Under the pieces are notes generated by a model that made no database searches, was not told the DNA's origin, and was given only the letters and a program-made list of their open reading frames with translations. A stretch of 64,000 bases of DNA from Mycolicibacterium frederiksbergense (GTDB lineage Bacteria; Actinomycetota; Actinomycetes; Mycobacteriales; Mycobacteriaceae), in the NCBI RefSeq assembly GCF_029893345.1, contig NZ_JARXVE010000005.1, forward strand, positions 124,001 through 188,000. Direction: 5' to 3'. Position numbers and translations under genes: made by a program. This document shows positions 49,229 to 61,563 of the stretch, piece by piece. Each line of letters opens with the position of its first letter. The first letter of the stretch is position 1.

Positions 49229-50467
49229 CTACTTGCGGCGCCAGCCCCGCACCGTCTCGATGGCCGTCTTCAGGCCACGACGACGTCCCGTGTCGGGATC
49301 GGTGACGCCGTAGCCTTCGAGCTCCGTGAACATCCGCTCGCTACGGGTCTCCGGCGCGTTGTCGGCCGTGTCCTTCAGGAACCGGTCCGGCAGCGACAGC
49401 TTGGCGATGGTGCGCCAGGTCTTGCCGTACTGCACCAGGAACGGTCCCGTGGTGTAGGGCAGGTCGTACTTGTCGCACAGCGCCCGCACCCGGACCGCGA
49501 TCTCGGCGTACCGATTGCTCGGCAGATCCGGGAACAGGTGATGCTCGATCTGGTAGCTCAGGTTGCCGCTCATGAAGGCCAGCGCCGGACCCGAGTTGAA
49601 GTTGGCGCTGCCCAGCATCTGGCGCAGGTACCACTGCCCGCGGCTCTCACCGACCATGTCGGTCTTGGTGAATTTCTCTGCGCCATCGGGGAAATGGCCG
49701 CAGAAGATCACCGCGTTGGCCCACACGTTGCGGATGACGTTGGCCACCGCATTGGCCGTCAAGGTGGACTTGAAGGTGGCACCGGGCGACAGCGACGTGA
49801 GCGCCGGCCAGACCACGTAGTCCTTGACCAGCTGGTGTCCGGCCTTGACGCCGAACTCGCGGATGCGGACCAGGGTGGCGTTGCGGTTGTCGCGACCCTT
49901 GAAGATCTTGCCGAGCTCCAGGTGCTGCAGCCCCACGCCCCACTCGAAACCGATCGCGAGAAGGGTGTTGAAGAGCAGGTTGCCGTAGAGGTTGAACGGC
50001 TTCCACTTGGCATCCCGGGTGACGCGGATGACGCCGTAGCCCACGTCGTCGTCCATGCCGAGGATGTTGGTGTACTTGTGATGCATGAAGTTGTGGGTGA
50101 ACCGCCAGTGCTTGGACGCCCCGCTCATGTCCCACTCCCACGACGAGGAGTGAATCTCGGGATCGTTCATCCAGTCCCACTGGCCGTGCATGACGTTGTG
50201 GCCGATCTCCATGTTCTCGATGATCTTGGCCACGCCCAGGGTGATGGTGCCCGCCCACCACGCGGAACGCTTCGAGCTCGCCGCGAGCATGACGCGGCCG
50301 GCGACGTCGAGCGCACGTTGCGCCGCGATGGTGCGGCGTATGTAGCGCGCATCGCGCTCACCACGGGAGTCTTCGATGTCTTGCCGGATCGCGTCGAGTT
50401 CGATGCCCAGGTTCTCGATGTCGGCATCGGTCAGATGCGCGAATGCGGGAACGTCGGTTACTGCCAT
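49229..50467 (-). CDS. desA3: Membrane acyl-CoA delta-9 desaturase DesA3
   Basis: Di-iron desaturase of 412 residues, making oleate from stearoyl-CoA at the membrane. All three histidine boxes are present: HNVMHGQ, HNFMHH and the C-terminal QIEHHLFP, with further His at GHFPDG. Hydrophobic segments flank the boxes. The gene shares an AACCTACG-N4-CGTAGGTT operator with the downstream-strand neighbour at 50536-51684, its electron donor. Corresponds to Rv3229c. Confidence 0.93.
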   Translation of the reverse strand: MAVTDVPAFAHLTDADIENLGIELDAIRQDIEDSRGERDARYIRRTIAAQRALDVAGRVMLAASSKRSAWWAGTITLGVAKIIENMEIGHNVMHGQWDWMNDPEIHSSSWEWDMSGASKHWRFTHNFMHHKYTNILGMDDDVGYGVIRVTRDAKWKPFNLYGNLLFNTLLAIGFEWGVGLQHLELGKIFKGRDNRNATLVRIREFGVKAGHQLVKDYVVWPALTSLSPGATFKSTLTANAVANVIRNVWANAVIFCGHFPDGAEKFTKTDMVGESRGQWYLRQMLGSANFNSGPALAFMSGNLSYQIEHHLFPDLPSNRYAEIAVRVRALCDKYDLPYTTGPFLVQYGKTWRTIAKLSLPDRFLKDTADNAPETRSERMFTELEGYGVTDPDTGRRRGLKTAIETVRGWRRK

Positions 50468-50498
50468 CGTCAGCCTCCTCTCAATTACCTACGGTAGC

Positions 50499-50522
50499 GT
50501 AACCTACGATCCCGTAGGTTAC
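50499..50522. promoter_or_regulatory. Operator upstream of desA3
   Basis: GTAACCTACG-ATCC-CGTAGGTTAC, 10-bp perfect arms, 32 bp before the desA3 start; overlapping half-sites (TTACCTACGGTAG) continue toward the gene. Arms equal those of the site at 51686-51705. Confidence 0.8.
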
Positions 50523-50535
50523 TAGCCAGTAAAGT

Positions 50536-51684
50536 TTAAACGTCCAGGACGCAGTCGCCGGAAGCGGCCGAAACACACGTCTGGATCCGGGTGCCCGGGT
50601 CATGCTCGACGCCGGTGCGCAGATCGCGCACATGCCCTTCGACCAGGCCCACCACACAGGACTGGCAGATCCCCATCCGGCAGCCGAACGGCATCCGAAT
50701 CCCGACCTGCTCCCCCGCGTCCATCAACGGCGTCGCGCCGTCGATAGTGACCTCCTTGCCGCTGCGCTCGAATGTCACCGTGCCCCCGGCGCCGTGCGGA
50801 GCCGCCCGCGACACCGCGAACCGCTCCAGGTGCAGGCTGTCGGCGATACCGGCGGCCTCCCACACCCGTTCGGCGTCATTGAGCATGCCTTCGGGCCCGC
50901 ACGCCCACGATTGACGTTCACGCCAATCGGGAACCAACTCACCGAGTTGCGCCAGATCAAGCCTGCCCTGGGTCCGGGTGCTGCGCAACAACAGCCGGTA
51001 GCCGGGATGCGCATCGTGCAGCTCCGCCAACTCCGAGCCGAACATCACATCGGATTCGGTGGGCGCGGAATGCACGTGCACGATGTCGGTGATCTGGCCC
51101 CGGCGCACCAGGGTGCGCAGCATCGACATCACCGGGGTGATGCCCGAACCGGCGGTCACGAACAGCACCGACGCCGGCGCCGGCGCCGGCATGACGAAGT
51201 TGCCCTGCGGCGCGGCCAGCCGCACCACGGTTCCCGGACGCAGGCCGTCGACCAGGTGAGTCGACAAGAACCCCTCGGGCATCGCCTTGACGGTGATCGC
51301 GATGGTGCGCGCGCCCGATGAAGGCGACTTCTCCGGCGTCGACGTGAGCGAATACGACCGCCAGCGCCACCGCCCGTCGATCAGCACACCGATACCGACG
51401 TACTGGCCGGGCTCGTAGTCGAACGAGAATCCCCAGCCCGGTTTGATCACCAAAGTCGCGGAATCAGACGTCTCCCGCCGCACCTCGACGACCCGGCCAC
51501 GCAACTCGCGCGCCGACCACAACGGGTTGGCCAGCTTGAGGTAATCGTCCGGCAGCAGCGGCGTGGTCACCTGCCCAACGATGCGACGAAGCGCATTCCA
51601 GCCGGGACGCCGCGCGGCGCCGGCGATGGTGGGCCGGACCGTATCGGCCACATTGGCCGAGACCTTGATGGAGTTCTTGGCCAT
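50536..51684 (-). CDS. Ferredoxin/flavin oxidoreductase, electron donor for DesA3 (Rv3230c-like)
   Basis: 382 residues: a ferredoxin-NADP-reductase-like module (RWRWRSYSLTS for FAD, VTAGSGITPVMSMLR and SWACGPEGML for NAD(P)H) followed by a C-terminal [2Fe-2S] ferredoxin (CRMGICQSCVVG plus a distal Cys in QTCVSAAS). This NAD(P)H-to-iron relay is what DesA3 needs. The gene lies immediately upstream of desA3 on the same strand with its own copy of the palindromic operator next to the ATG. Corresponds to Rv3230c. Confidence 0.93.
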   Translation of the reverse strand: MAKNSIKVSANVADTVRPTIAGAARRPGWNALRRIVGQVTTPLLPDDYLKLANPLWSARELRGRVVEVRRETSDSATLVIKPGWGFSFDYEPGQYVGIGVLIDGRWRWRSYSLTSTPEKSPSSGARTIAITVKAMPEGFLSTHLVDGLRPGTVVRLAAPQGNFVMPAPAPASVLFVTAGSGITPVMSMLRTLVRRGQITDIVHVHSAPTESDVMFGSELAELHDAHPGYRLLLRSTRTQGRLDLAQLGELVPDWRERQSWACGPEGMLNDAERVWEAAGIADSLHLERFAVSRAAPHGAGGTVTFERSGKEVTIDGATPLMDAGEQVGIRMPFGCRMGICQSCVVGLVEGHVRDLRTGVEHDPGTRIQTCVSAASGDCVLDV

Positions 51685-51685
51685 G

Positions 51686-51705
51686 AACCTACGGTACCGT
51701 AGGTT
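51686..51705. promoter_or_regulatory. Operator at the start of the reductase gene
   Basis: AACCTACGGTACCGTAGGTT, a 20-bp perfect palindrome ending 1 bp before the ATG codon read from 51684. A repressor bound here would cover the start of a short or leaderless transcript. Confidence 0.8.
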
Positions 51706-51742
51706 ACTGCCACGTAGCTAGTCGCACGTCCGCTGTCGCAGG

Positions 51743-52045
51743 TCAGGACGCCAAAGTGTTCTTATATGTTTTCCCGTCCTTCATGATCAGGACACCCCGC
51801 CGCCGGCGGTCAGTTTGATCTGCGCGGCAAATCGGCAGGGGTCCGGAAATATGCGCGGGCGGCCGCCTTCGATCACCGTGGCGCCCCGGTTCGGCCGGCA
51901 ACGGCTCGGTGGAGATCCGTTCGATGCGGTTGCCCTTGACCCGCACATTCGACGGCGCCGACAACCGATCCCCTTGGCCGTCAAAGATTTTGACGTTGCG
52001 GAAGTCCGTCGTGGCGACCTGGCCTCCGGTAGGTGGCACCCCCAC
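51743..52045 (-). pseudogene. Amidohydrolase remnant (imidazolonepropionase-like)
   Basis: The minus strand reads ATTDFRNVKIFDGQGDRL and SAPSNVRVKGNRIERISTEP, the N-terminal strand pair of metal-dependent amidohydrolases, then loses frame around GGRP. Shortly after it shows VLIMKDGKTYKNTLAS, the usual C-terminus of the same family. The roughly 400 residues of catalytic barrel between are deleted. Remaining length about 300 bp. Confidence 0.7.
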
Positions 52046-52052
52046 CGTTTGA

Positions 52053-52550
52053 TCAGAGCAGTTCGAGCAGGAACGGCAACTCCTGCGGCGCGTACCAGGC
52101 CAGGTCGTGATCCTGAGCGTCGCCCACCGTCAGCTCGGCGTCCTCGTCGCCAAGATCCGCCTCATCGATGACGTCGACCGCCGCCAGCACCGCCGACTCC
52201 GCATCGGCATTGTCGACGTACACCGCCACGACGGCATCGATCGGCACCGGCCCCGACAACCGCACCACCGCATCGTCGAGGTCGGGGCGGGCTTTGGCCT
52301 CCGCCACCTCGGCGACCACGACCGCCCGCCGGGCGGGCAGGTCTGATTCCCCGCCTATGGCGAGCAGCCGCAGTGATGCCAGCGCGGCCTCCCGCAGCGC
52401 CACCTCGGCGAGTTCGTCGTCGTCACCCTCGGCATATGACTCGCGCAGGGTCGGCGTGACCGCGAATGCGGTCCCGTTCACCACCCGCAACGATCGGTCG
52501 GCGACAAACTGCTGCAGGGCGGCCAGGGTCGCCGGGATGTACACGCGCAC
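52053..52550 (-). CDS. DUF6912-family protein (Rv3231c-like)
   Basis: Acidic soluble protein of 165 residues beginning MRVYIPATLAALQQFV, with AVTPTLRESYAEGDDDELAE and the C-terminal AQDHDLAWYAPQELPFLL. It matches Rv3231c in size and position. No motif suggests an activity. Confidence 0.78.
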   Translation of the reverse strand: MRVYIPATLAALQQFVADRSLRVVNGTAFAVTPTLRESYAEGDDDELAEVALREAALASLRLLAIGGESDLPARRAVVVAEVAEAKARPDLDDAVVRLSGPVPIDAVVAVYVDNADAESAVLAAVDVIDEADLGDEDAELTVGDAQDHDLAWYAPQELPFLLELL

Positions 52551-52559
52551 TACGCGAGA

Positions 52560-54323
52560 TTAGCCGTCGGCTGGCTTGTCGCTATCCGGATCCTTCTCCA
52601 CCGAGATGACGAAGTCGTCTCCGTGCTGGGTCACCCCGGCGACCACGGCGTCGTTGACGGCTTCCACGGCGTACTGCCTGCGCACCACCAACGGGTCGTG
52701 GCGAAGGTCACGCACCAGCGAGACCGCCAGCCCGACCATCACCACGACGAACGGTAACGCGGCGATGATCGTGATCGTCTGCAGACCGTCCAGCGCGTCC
52801 TGGCCGCCGACGAGCAGCATCACCGCCGCCACCGCGCCGGTCGCGACACCCCAGAAGATGACGGTCGGCTGGGTGGGTTTGATGGTGCCCCGCTCGGACA
52901 GTGAACCCATCACGATCGAGGCGGCGTCGGCGCCCGAGACGAAGAAGATCGCCACCAGCAGCATCACCAGGATGCTGGCGATCGTGGTTATCGGGTATTG
53001 GTCGAGCAGGCTGAAGAGCTGCTGTTCGATGCTGCCCTCGCCGGCCAGATCCACCCCGCCCTGCTGTTCGTGAATGGCTGCGCCGCCGAACACGCAGAAC
53101 CACACCAGCGACACCACGCTGGGCACCAACAGGACACCGGCGATGAACTGCCGAATGGTGCGGCCGCGAGAGATCCGCGCGATGAACATGCCGACGAACG
53201 GTGTCCATGAGATCCACCACGCCCAGTAGAAGATGGTCCAACTCTGCAACCAGGTCGTCACATCGGCACCTTCGGCGCCGGTTCGGGCCGACATCATCGC
53301 CAGGTGTTGCAGGTAGTTTCCGACCGAAGTGGGAATCAGGTTGAGCATGAACACCGTTGGGCCGACGACGAAGATGAACGCCGCCAGCACAACCGCAAGC
53401 ACCATGTTGATGTTGGACAGCCACTGGATACCGCGGGCGACACCCGACACCGCCGACAGGACGAACCCGGCGGTGAGGATCGCGATGATGACGATCAGGA
53501 TGGCGTTGCCCGTTTCGCCGAGGCCCGCGACGATGTGCAGGCCGCTACGGATCTGCAGGGCGCCCAGCCCCAGCGACGCGGCGGAACCGAACAGCGTGGC
53601 GAAGATCGCCAGCATGTCGATGACCTTGCCCCACGGTCCATTGGCGTGCCGCCCAAGCAGCGGTTCGAACGCCGCGCTGATCAGCTGCAGCCGGCCCTTG
53701 CGGTAGACGCCGTACGCGATGGCCAGCCCGACGACGGCGTAGATGCCCCACGGGTACAGGGTCCAGTGGAACAGCGTGGTGGCCATCGCGGTCTGCACGG
53801 CTTCGGGATTACCGGCGGGGCCGGTGCCCGGCGGCGGGGTGACGAAGTGCGACAGGGGTTCGGAGACGCCGAAGAACATCAGCCCGATCCCCATGCCCGC
53901 GCTGAACATCATCGCGACCCAGGACACCGTCCGGAACTCCGGCTCGTCGTCGTCGCGGCCGAGCGGGATCTTCCCGTAGCGGCTCAAGGCGAGCCACACG
54001 ACGAACACCACGAATCCGGACGCGGTGAGGACGAACAGCCAACCGGCGTTGTCCATCACCCAGCTCAGCGCCCTGCCCGAGGCCGACGCCAACGAATCGG
54101 TATTGATAAAACCCCAGGTCAAGAACCCGGCGGCGATCAGCGCCGTGATACCGAAGACCACCCAGTCGAGACCTTCTCTGCGGGTGTAAGCCTTCCGCTC
54201 AACGGGGACGTCGAGCACGGGGTGGGGGACAATTTCGCTCGTCCGCGAATTTGGTACTTCTTCTGTTTTCGTAGCTTCTTGCGTGTGCTTGTCGGTTCTA
54301 CTTTTTCGTATCTCAGTGGTCAT
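52560..54323 (-). CDS. BCCT-family osmolyte (betaine/choline/carnitine) transporter
   Basis: Secondary transporter of 587 residues with 12 predicted membrane segments between residues about 55 and 520. Hallmarks are the glycine motif FSAGMGIGLMFFGVSEPL and the substrate-site helix WTIFYWAWWISWTPFVGMFIARISRGRTIR (as WAWWISWTPFVGMFIA), plus FFVSGADAASIVMG. Charged N- and C-terminal tails suggest osmotic sensing. Likely Na+-coupled betaine uptake. Confidence 0.92.
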   Translation of the reverse strand: MTTEIRKSRTDKHTQEATKTEEVPNSRTSEIVPHPVLDVPVERKAYTRREGLDWVVFGITALIAAGFLTWGFINTDSLASASGRALSWVMDNAGWLFVLTASGFVVFVVWLALSRYGKIPLGRDDDEPEFRTVSWVAMMFSAGMGIGLMFFGVSEPLSHFVTPPPGTGPAGNPEAVQTAMATTLFHWTLYPWGIYAVVGLAIAYGVYRKGRLQLISAAFEPLLGRHANGPWGKVIDMLAIFATLFGSAASLGLGALQIRSGLHIVAGLGETGNAILIVIIAILTAGFVLSAVSGVARGIQWLSNINMVLAVVLAAFIFVVGPTVFMLNLIPTSVGNYLQHLAMMSARTGAEGADVTTWLQSWTIFYWAWWISWTPFVGMFIARISRGRTIRQFIAGVLLVPSVVSLVWFCVFGGAAIHEQQGGVDLAGEGSIEQQLFSLLDQYPITTIASILVMLLVAIFFVSGADAASIVMGSLSERGTIKPTQPTVIFWGVATGAVAAVMLLVGGQDALDGLQTITIIAALPFVVVMVGLAVSLVRDLRHDPLVVRRQYAVEAVNDAVVAGVTQHGDDFVISVEKDPDSDKPADG

Positions 54324-54385
54324 GGTGAATTCATCAGACCCCGATGCAGCACCAAGGTCAAATAGTCCCGCGAATTCGCCGGTGG

Positions 54386-55795
54386 TTATTTGGCCGCGTC
54401 CAACAGCTCCTCAAGCGATTCACGCAGCAGGCTCGGCAGCACGTCGACGTCGCTCATCGCGTCCCGGTCGGCATTGATCCCGAAATAGAGCATGCCGTTG
54501 TAGGAGGTGACTCCGATGGCCAGAACCTGGTTTTGCAGCAACGGTGGCACCGCGTAGGTCTCCAGCAGTTTCGTGCCCGCGACGAACATCTGCTTCTGCA
54601 CCCCAGGCACATTGGTGATCAGCAGGTTGAACAGCCGCGCCGAGAAACTGGTCGCCACGCGAATTCCCATGGCGTGCAGGGTCGGCGGCGCAAAGCCGGA
54701 AAGTGTGACGATGGTGCGCGCATCGACCAGGCTGGCCGCGGTCGAATGTGATTCCGTGGCATGGGCGATCTGAGACAACCGCACCACCGCATTGCCCTCG
54801 CCGACCGGCAGGTCGACCAGGAACGGCGACACCTCACTGATCGGCTGGCCGGGTCCGGAGGAGTCGAGTTCGGCGTCCGGATACACCGACATCGGCGCCA
54901 TCGCCCGCACCGTGGTGCTCGGCGTCACCGGCTCCCCGCGGGACAGCAGCCAGTTGCGCAGCGCCCCGGCCACCACGGCCAGCACCACATCGTTGATGTC
55001 GCAGTCGTAACGGGCCCGCAGCAGCCGGTAATCCTCCAGCCCATGATGGGCCACCGAGAACCTGCGATTGCGCGAGACCGTGGTGTTCAGCGGGCTGCTG
55101 GGCGCCGTGCCGCGCGCGACGGTGCGCGCCACATCGGCGACGCGGCGCGCCACCGTCGCCAGCTCGCCGGCATTGGTGGCCACCTCGGTCACGGTGCCAC
55201 GCAGAGCAGCCAGCTGACTGGTCGGCCGGGTGATCCACTCCCCGATCGCACCCAGCACCAGTTGGCGATCACTGGGTTCGCGGGCCGGGATCCAGATGTC
55301 CTCACCGAACGCCGGCGGCTTCTGAGTTCGATCGGCGATCACGTCCCCGATTTCCAGCGCGGTCATCCCGTTGACCAGCACCTGGTGCGACTTGGTGTAG
55401 ATGGCGATCCGGTTCTTGTCCAGCCCCTCGACCAGGTACATCTCCCACAGCGGGCGGGTCTTGTCCAACGGCCGCGAGCCGAGTCGGGCAATCAGATCAT
55501 GCAGTTGGGCGTCGCTGCCCGGAGACGGCAACGCTGAGCGCCGGATGTGATAGGTGATGTCGAAATCGCGGTCGTCCACCCAGACCGGCCGGGCCAGACC
55601 CAGCGTCACCTCGCGCACCTTCTGCCGGTAGCGCGGGATCTGCGGCAGCCGCCGCTCGACGGTCTCCAGCAAGGTCTCGTAACTCAGTCCGGCACGCGGC
55701 TTGCGCAGGATCGACAGCGTCCCGACATACATCGGCGTCGCAGTGTCTTCCTGGTGGTAGAACGCTGCGTCGGACGCCGACAGTCTGCTCACCAT
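54386..55795 (-). CDS. WS/DGAT-type acyltransferase with altered active site
   Basis: 469 residues of the wax ester synthase/diacylglycerol acyltransferase family (Tgs-like), which esterifies acyl-CoA to alcohols or diacylglycerol. Family features: LSASDAAFYHQEDTATPMYVG, PLWEMYLVEGL, the C-terminal FAPPTLHAMGIRVA and NLLITNVPGVQKQ. The catalytic HHxxxDG is replaced by SHQVLVNG near residue 136-143: the second histidine and the aspartate are lost. The activity is therefore doubtful. It fits the position of the Rv3233c/Rv3234c locus. Confidence 0.85.
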   Translation of the reverse strand: MVSRLSASDAAFYHQEDTATPMYVGTLSILRKPRAGLSYETLLETVERRLPQIPRYRQKVREVTLGLARPVWVDDRDFDITYHIRRSALPSPGSDAQLHDLIARLGSRPLDKTRPLWEMYLVEGLDKNRIAIYTKSHQVLVNGMTALEIGDVIADRTQKPPAFGEDIWIPAREPSDRQLVLGAIGEWITRPTSQLAALRGTVTEVATNAGELATVARRVADVARTVARGTAPSSPLNTTVSRNRRFSVAHHGLEDYRLLRARYDCDINDVVLAVVAGALRNWLLSRGEPVTPSTTVRAMAPMSVYPDAELDSSGPGQPISEVSPFLVDLPVGEGNAVVRLSQIAHATESHSTAASLVDARTIVTLSGFAPPTLHAMGIRVATSFSARLFNLLITNVPGVQKQMFVAGTKLLETYAVPPLLQNQVLAIGVTSYNGMLYFGINADRDAMSDVDVLPSLLRESLEELLDAAK

Positions 55796-55888
55796 GCGGC
55801 GCCAACCTCCCCTTTAGCTCGCCTTGTCCCGTCACGGTAACCGGCCGTCCGGCAACGGCGCATCACGGGTACTTTCCGCGCGTCAATT

Positions 55889-57772
55889 TCATGCCTGTTC
55901 ATGCCGGACCATCGAGGCATCACGCCCAATCGCCGAGAGCTCCCAACACCCACCGCCGCCCAGTTCCAGCCGGGACCGGTGATGGCGGTCGACCGAGGAC
56001 CGATGCCCCACGCTGACCACCACACACTCGGGCAGCCGCCTGCGCATCAGGGCATACATGGCGTCCTCGAGACCCTCGTCAAGCGCGGACGTCGACTCGT
56101 CGAGGAACACCACTCGGGGGCGGACCAGCAGCACTCGCGCGATCGAGACCCGCTGTTGCTCACCCAATGACAGCACCGACGCCCAGTCGGCCTCCTCGTC
56201 CAGGCGCTCGGTCAAATGTCCAAGGGACACCGCACGCAGCGTGTCTTGTAGTTCGCTGTCGCTGACGTCGGCAACCGGCAGCGGATACACCACCGCGGCC
56301 CGCAGATCACCTAGCGGCAGGTACGGCAGCTGAGGCAGGAACAGCGTCGCCCAGCCGGACGGATACTGCACCAATCCCGTTGTCCGCGGCCACAGCTCGG
56401 CCAGGCTCCGCAGCAGAGTGGTCTTGCCGCACCCCGACGGACCCTTGACCACCACGCTGTCGCCCTCGTTCAGAACCATGGTGAGGTCGGAGATCAGCGG
56501 ATTGCCTTCCAGGTCGTCGACGTCGACGTCGGTGAGCACCAGCGAATCCCGCGTCGCACCGACGGCGATCCGGGGCAGCTCACGCGCCCGATGATCACTG
56601 TCGAGCATCTGGTCGATGCGCATCAGCGCGGCGCGGTAGACGGTGAACTCGTCGTAGCTGTCCCGGAAGAACGACATTGCGGCGCAGACGTTTCCGAAGG
56701 CCGCGACGGTCTGCAGCAGGCCCCCGAGGGTGATCTGACCGGCGAAGAACCGGGGGGCCTGCACGATGTAGGGGATCATCCCGGTCGTCACATCGCCGAC
56801 GCCACGATTCCAGCCGTTGAGCCGAAGCTGTCTGAACACGATGCGCCACATGTTGGCGATGACCTCGGCGAACCGGGAATGCAGCAGCTGCCGTTCCCGC
56901 TCGGAGCCCCGGTAGAACGCGACCCGCTCGGCGCTGTCCCGTAAACGCACCAGGGCATACCGGAAACTCGCGCTGAACCGCTCGTTGAGGAAGTTCAACC
57001 GCACCAGCGGACGGCCGATCCAGAACGCGATGACGGTCACCGTGATCGAAAAGACGAATGCCACGAACACCATGGCCCGCGGAATGACCCAGTCACCCAA
57101 CTGCAATGGACCCGATAGTTGCCACAGCACCCCGGTGAACATCACGATCAGCAGCGACTTGTTCACCGCCCCGATGCTCATATCCACCGACTTGGTGGTG
57201 ACGGTTTCGACATCGTTCTGGATGCGCTGATCGGGATTCTCCACCGGAGGGTCCAGAAAACGATTGCGATAGAACGCATCACCGGTCATCCAGTCGTCGA
57301 CCAGTCTGGTGTTGAGCCAGATGCGCCAACGGATCGCGAAGACCCGGCGCAGGAACAGGTCGACCACCGTGTAGAGCACTGTGAGCGCGACCAGAATCCC
57401 GCTGATCGCAAAGGACGTCATGAACGCCGAACGGGCGGCGTCCAGCTTGTCGGCATTGTGGGTGGCCAGCGCCTCAGAACCGACCTGCACCGCGTTCATC
57501 AGGTCCGCGTACTGGTAGGTGAAGATCACCACCACCCGCGCCGAGTACACGGTGTGCCACAGCATGAATGCCAGCAGCACCCAGGTGCGCCAGCTGTCTG
57601 CCCCGGTGAAGAACGGTGCGTTGACCCGCCAGAACTGCTGTCCCCATCGGGTGAACCTCGCGATGAGCAGCGCCACCGCGACGAACACGACGAGCGTGAT
57701 AACCCACGCCTGCAGCGTCCACACCAGCGAGCGCAGCGGCTCCGCGGGCCAATCGATGCTTGGCTGAACCAT
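55889..57772 (-). CDS. SbmA/BacA-type ABC transporter (fused membrane and ATPase domains)
   Basis: 627-residue half-transporter, a homodimer by family. The ABC_membrane_2 domain (about 20-330) has six membrane segments and RRVFAIRWRIWLNTRLVDDWM and NPDQRIQNDVE, typical of SbmA/BacA/ABCD proteins. The C-terminal ATPase has Walker A GPSGCGKTTLLRS, LSLGEQQRVSIARVLL and Walker B VVFLDESTSALDEG. M. tuberculosis BacA (Rv1819c) imports cobalamin and hydrophilic peptides; a similar role is possible. Confidence 0.87.
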   Translation of the reverse strand: MVQPSIDWPAEPLRSLVWTLQAWVITLVVFVAVALLIARFTRWGQQFWRVNAPFFTGADSWRTWVLLAFMLWHTVYSARVVVIFTYQYADLMNAVQVGSEALATHNADKLDAARSAFMTSFAISGILVALTVLYTVVDLFLRRVFAIRWRIWLNTRLVDDWMTGDAFYRNRFLDPPVENPDQRIQNDVETVTTKSVDMSIGAVNKSLLIVMFTGVLWQLSGPLQLGDWVIPRAMVFVAFVFSITVTVIAFWIGRPLVRLNFLNERFSASFRYALVRLRDSAERVAFYRGSERERQLLHSRFAEVIANMWRIVFRQLRLNGWNRGVGDVTTGMIPYIVQAPRFFAGQITLGGLLQTVAAFGNVCAAMSFFRDSYDEFTVYRAALMRIDQMLDSDHRARELPRIAVGATRDSLVLTDVDVDDLEGNPLISDLTMVLNEGDSVVVKGPSGCGKTTLLRSLAELWPRTTGLVQYPSGWATLFLPQLPYLPLGDLRAAVVYPLPVADVSDSELQDTLRAVSLGHLTERLDEEADWASVLSLGEQQRVSIARVLLVRPRVVFLDESTSALDEGLEDAMYALMRRRLPECVVVSVGHRSSVDRHHRSRLELGGGGCWELSAIGRDASMVRHEQA

Positions 57773-58007
57773 CTGTTCCCCCTGGTCAGTGCCACGAGGT
57801 GGGACGAGCCCGTCGCCTCGGACGCGCGGCCTGCCGCGTCACCGAGTGCGCCCCACTTCGTCACGCTATCCGGAAACCAGGCGCCCGCAGCACCGACTTC
57901 GGCGCTCGAGAATCGGTGCTTCCAGCTCCCCTGCCGCATGCGATCATGAGTAGGTCTGCACCTCTCCAGCAGATGTCGCCCCGTATGCCGACCGCTGGAG
58001 GTTGCTT

Positions 58008-58519
58008 GTGCCCACCCCGGAACTCGCCGCGCAGCTCACCCCTGAGCTGGGGGCACCGTGCTCGCCATTGACCGCTCCGGTCATCGACTACGAGCCGCCG
58101 GCAGTGCCGCTCGGGGTCACGCCGCCGGTGCCGTCCTGCCCGGCACCCACCACGCTGCACCGGCACACCCCACGCCGGTTGCGGTTGGTGGACCCGGTGC
58201 CGGAGCGGCACGTGCACGCCGGCGCCGCGCAGTTCGCCGACCTGGCGCTGCGCCGGGTCCTGGAGGTCGTCGACCGCCGCCGGCCACCGGCCCAGCTACG
58301 GCCGCTGATGAGTCAACTGCTGCTCGACGTGGTCGTCGCCACGGCCAAGTCCCGCCACGGCAGCACCGCCAACCTCCGGCGGGTAGGACTACGCCCGGCA
58401 ACCCAACCCGACGCCGCGGAGGTGTTCGCCACGTACACCCGCGGCCCCCGGGTGCGCGCCATCGCTGCGCGTATCGAATTACGCGGTGGCCGTTGGCAAC
58501 TCACCGCGCTGCAACTGGG

Positions 58520-58523
<4 letters not shown>
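58008..58523 (+). CDS. DUF6459 protein (Rv3235-like)
   Basis: 171 residues. The N-terminal third is proline-rich and probably disordered (APVIDYEPPAVPLGVTPPVP); the rest is a folded domain with AGAAQFADLALRRVLEVVDRRRP, RPLMSQLLLDVV and the C-terminal RIELRGGRWQLTALQLG, as in DUF6459 proteins next to secA. GTG 58008 has CTGGAGG 6 bp upstream; the TTG at 58002 is a poorer choice. Its stop overlaps the secA1 stop on the other strand. Confidence 0.75.
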
Positions 58524-61378
<2,855 letters not shown>

Positions 61379-61514
61379 GCTATTTCCCCTGTGGGTTTCG
61401 ATGGATCCCGCGGGTGGGATCTCACGTATTTAATCGAACTCCATCGTAGGTGACACTCCTTGTACCCGGTTTAAGTCAGGTTGTAGTCGGCGGGGCGCGT
61501 TCGCCCTGAGCGCA

Positions 61515-61548
61515 AAATCGCACTCCGGAAAGCTCCGGAGTGCGATTT
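61515..61548 (-). terminator. hpf terminator hairpin
   Basis: AAATCGCACTCCGGA (61515-61529) and TCCGGAGTGCGATTT (61534-61548), 15-bp perfect stem, 4-nt loop, 16 bp after the hpf stop (61564) on the minus strand. It separates hpf from secA1. Confidence 0.78.
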
Positions 61549-61563
61549 CGTGGACTCGGCGGA

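Noticed and set aside
57889..57920. AGCACCGA...TCGGTGCT inverted repeat as a terminator
   Set aside because: It lies between divergently transcribed genes with a 16-nt loop, so it has no transcript to terminate; operator role is possible but unsupported.
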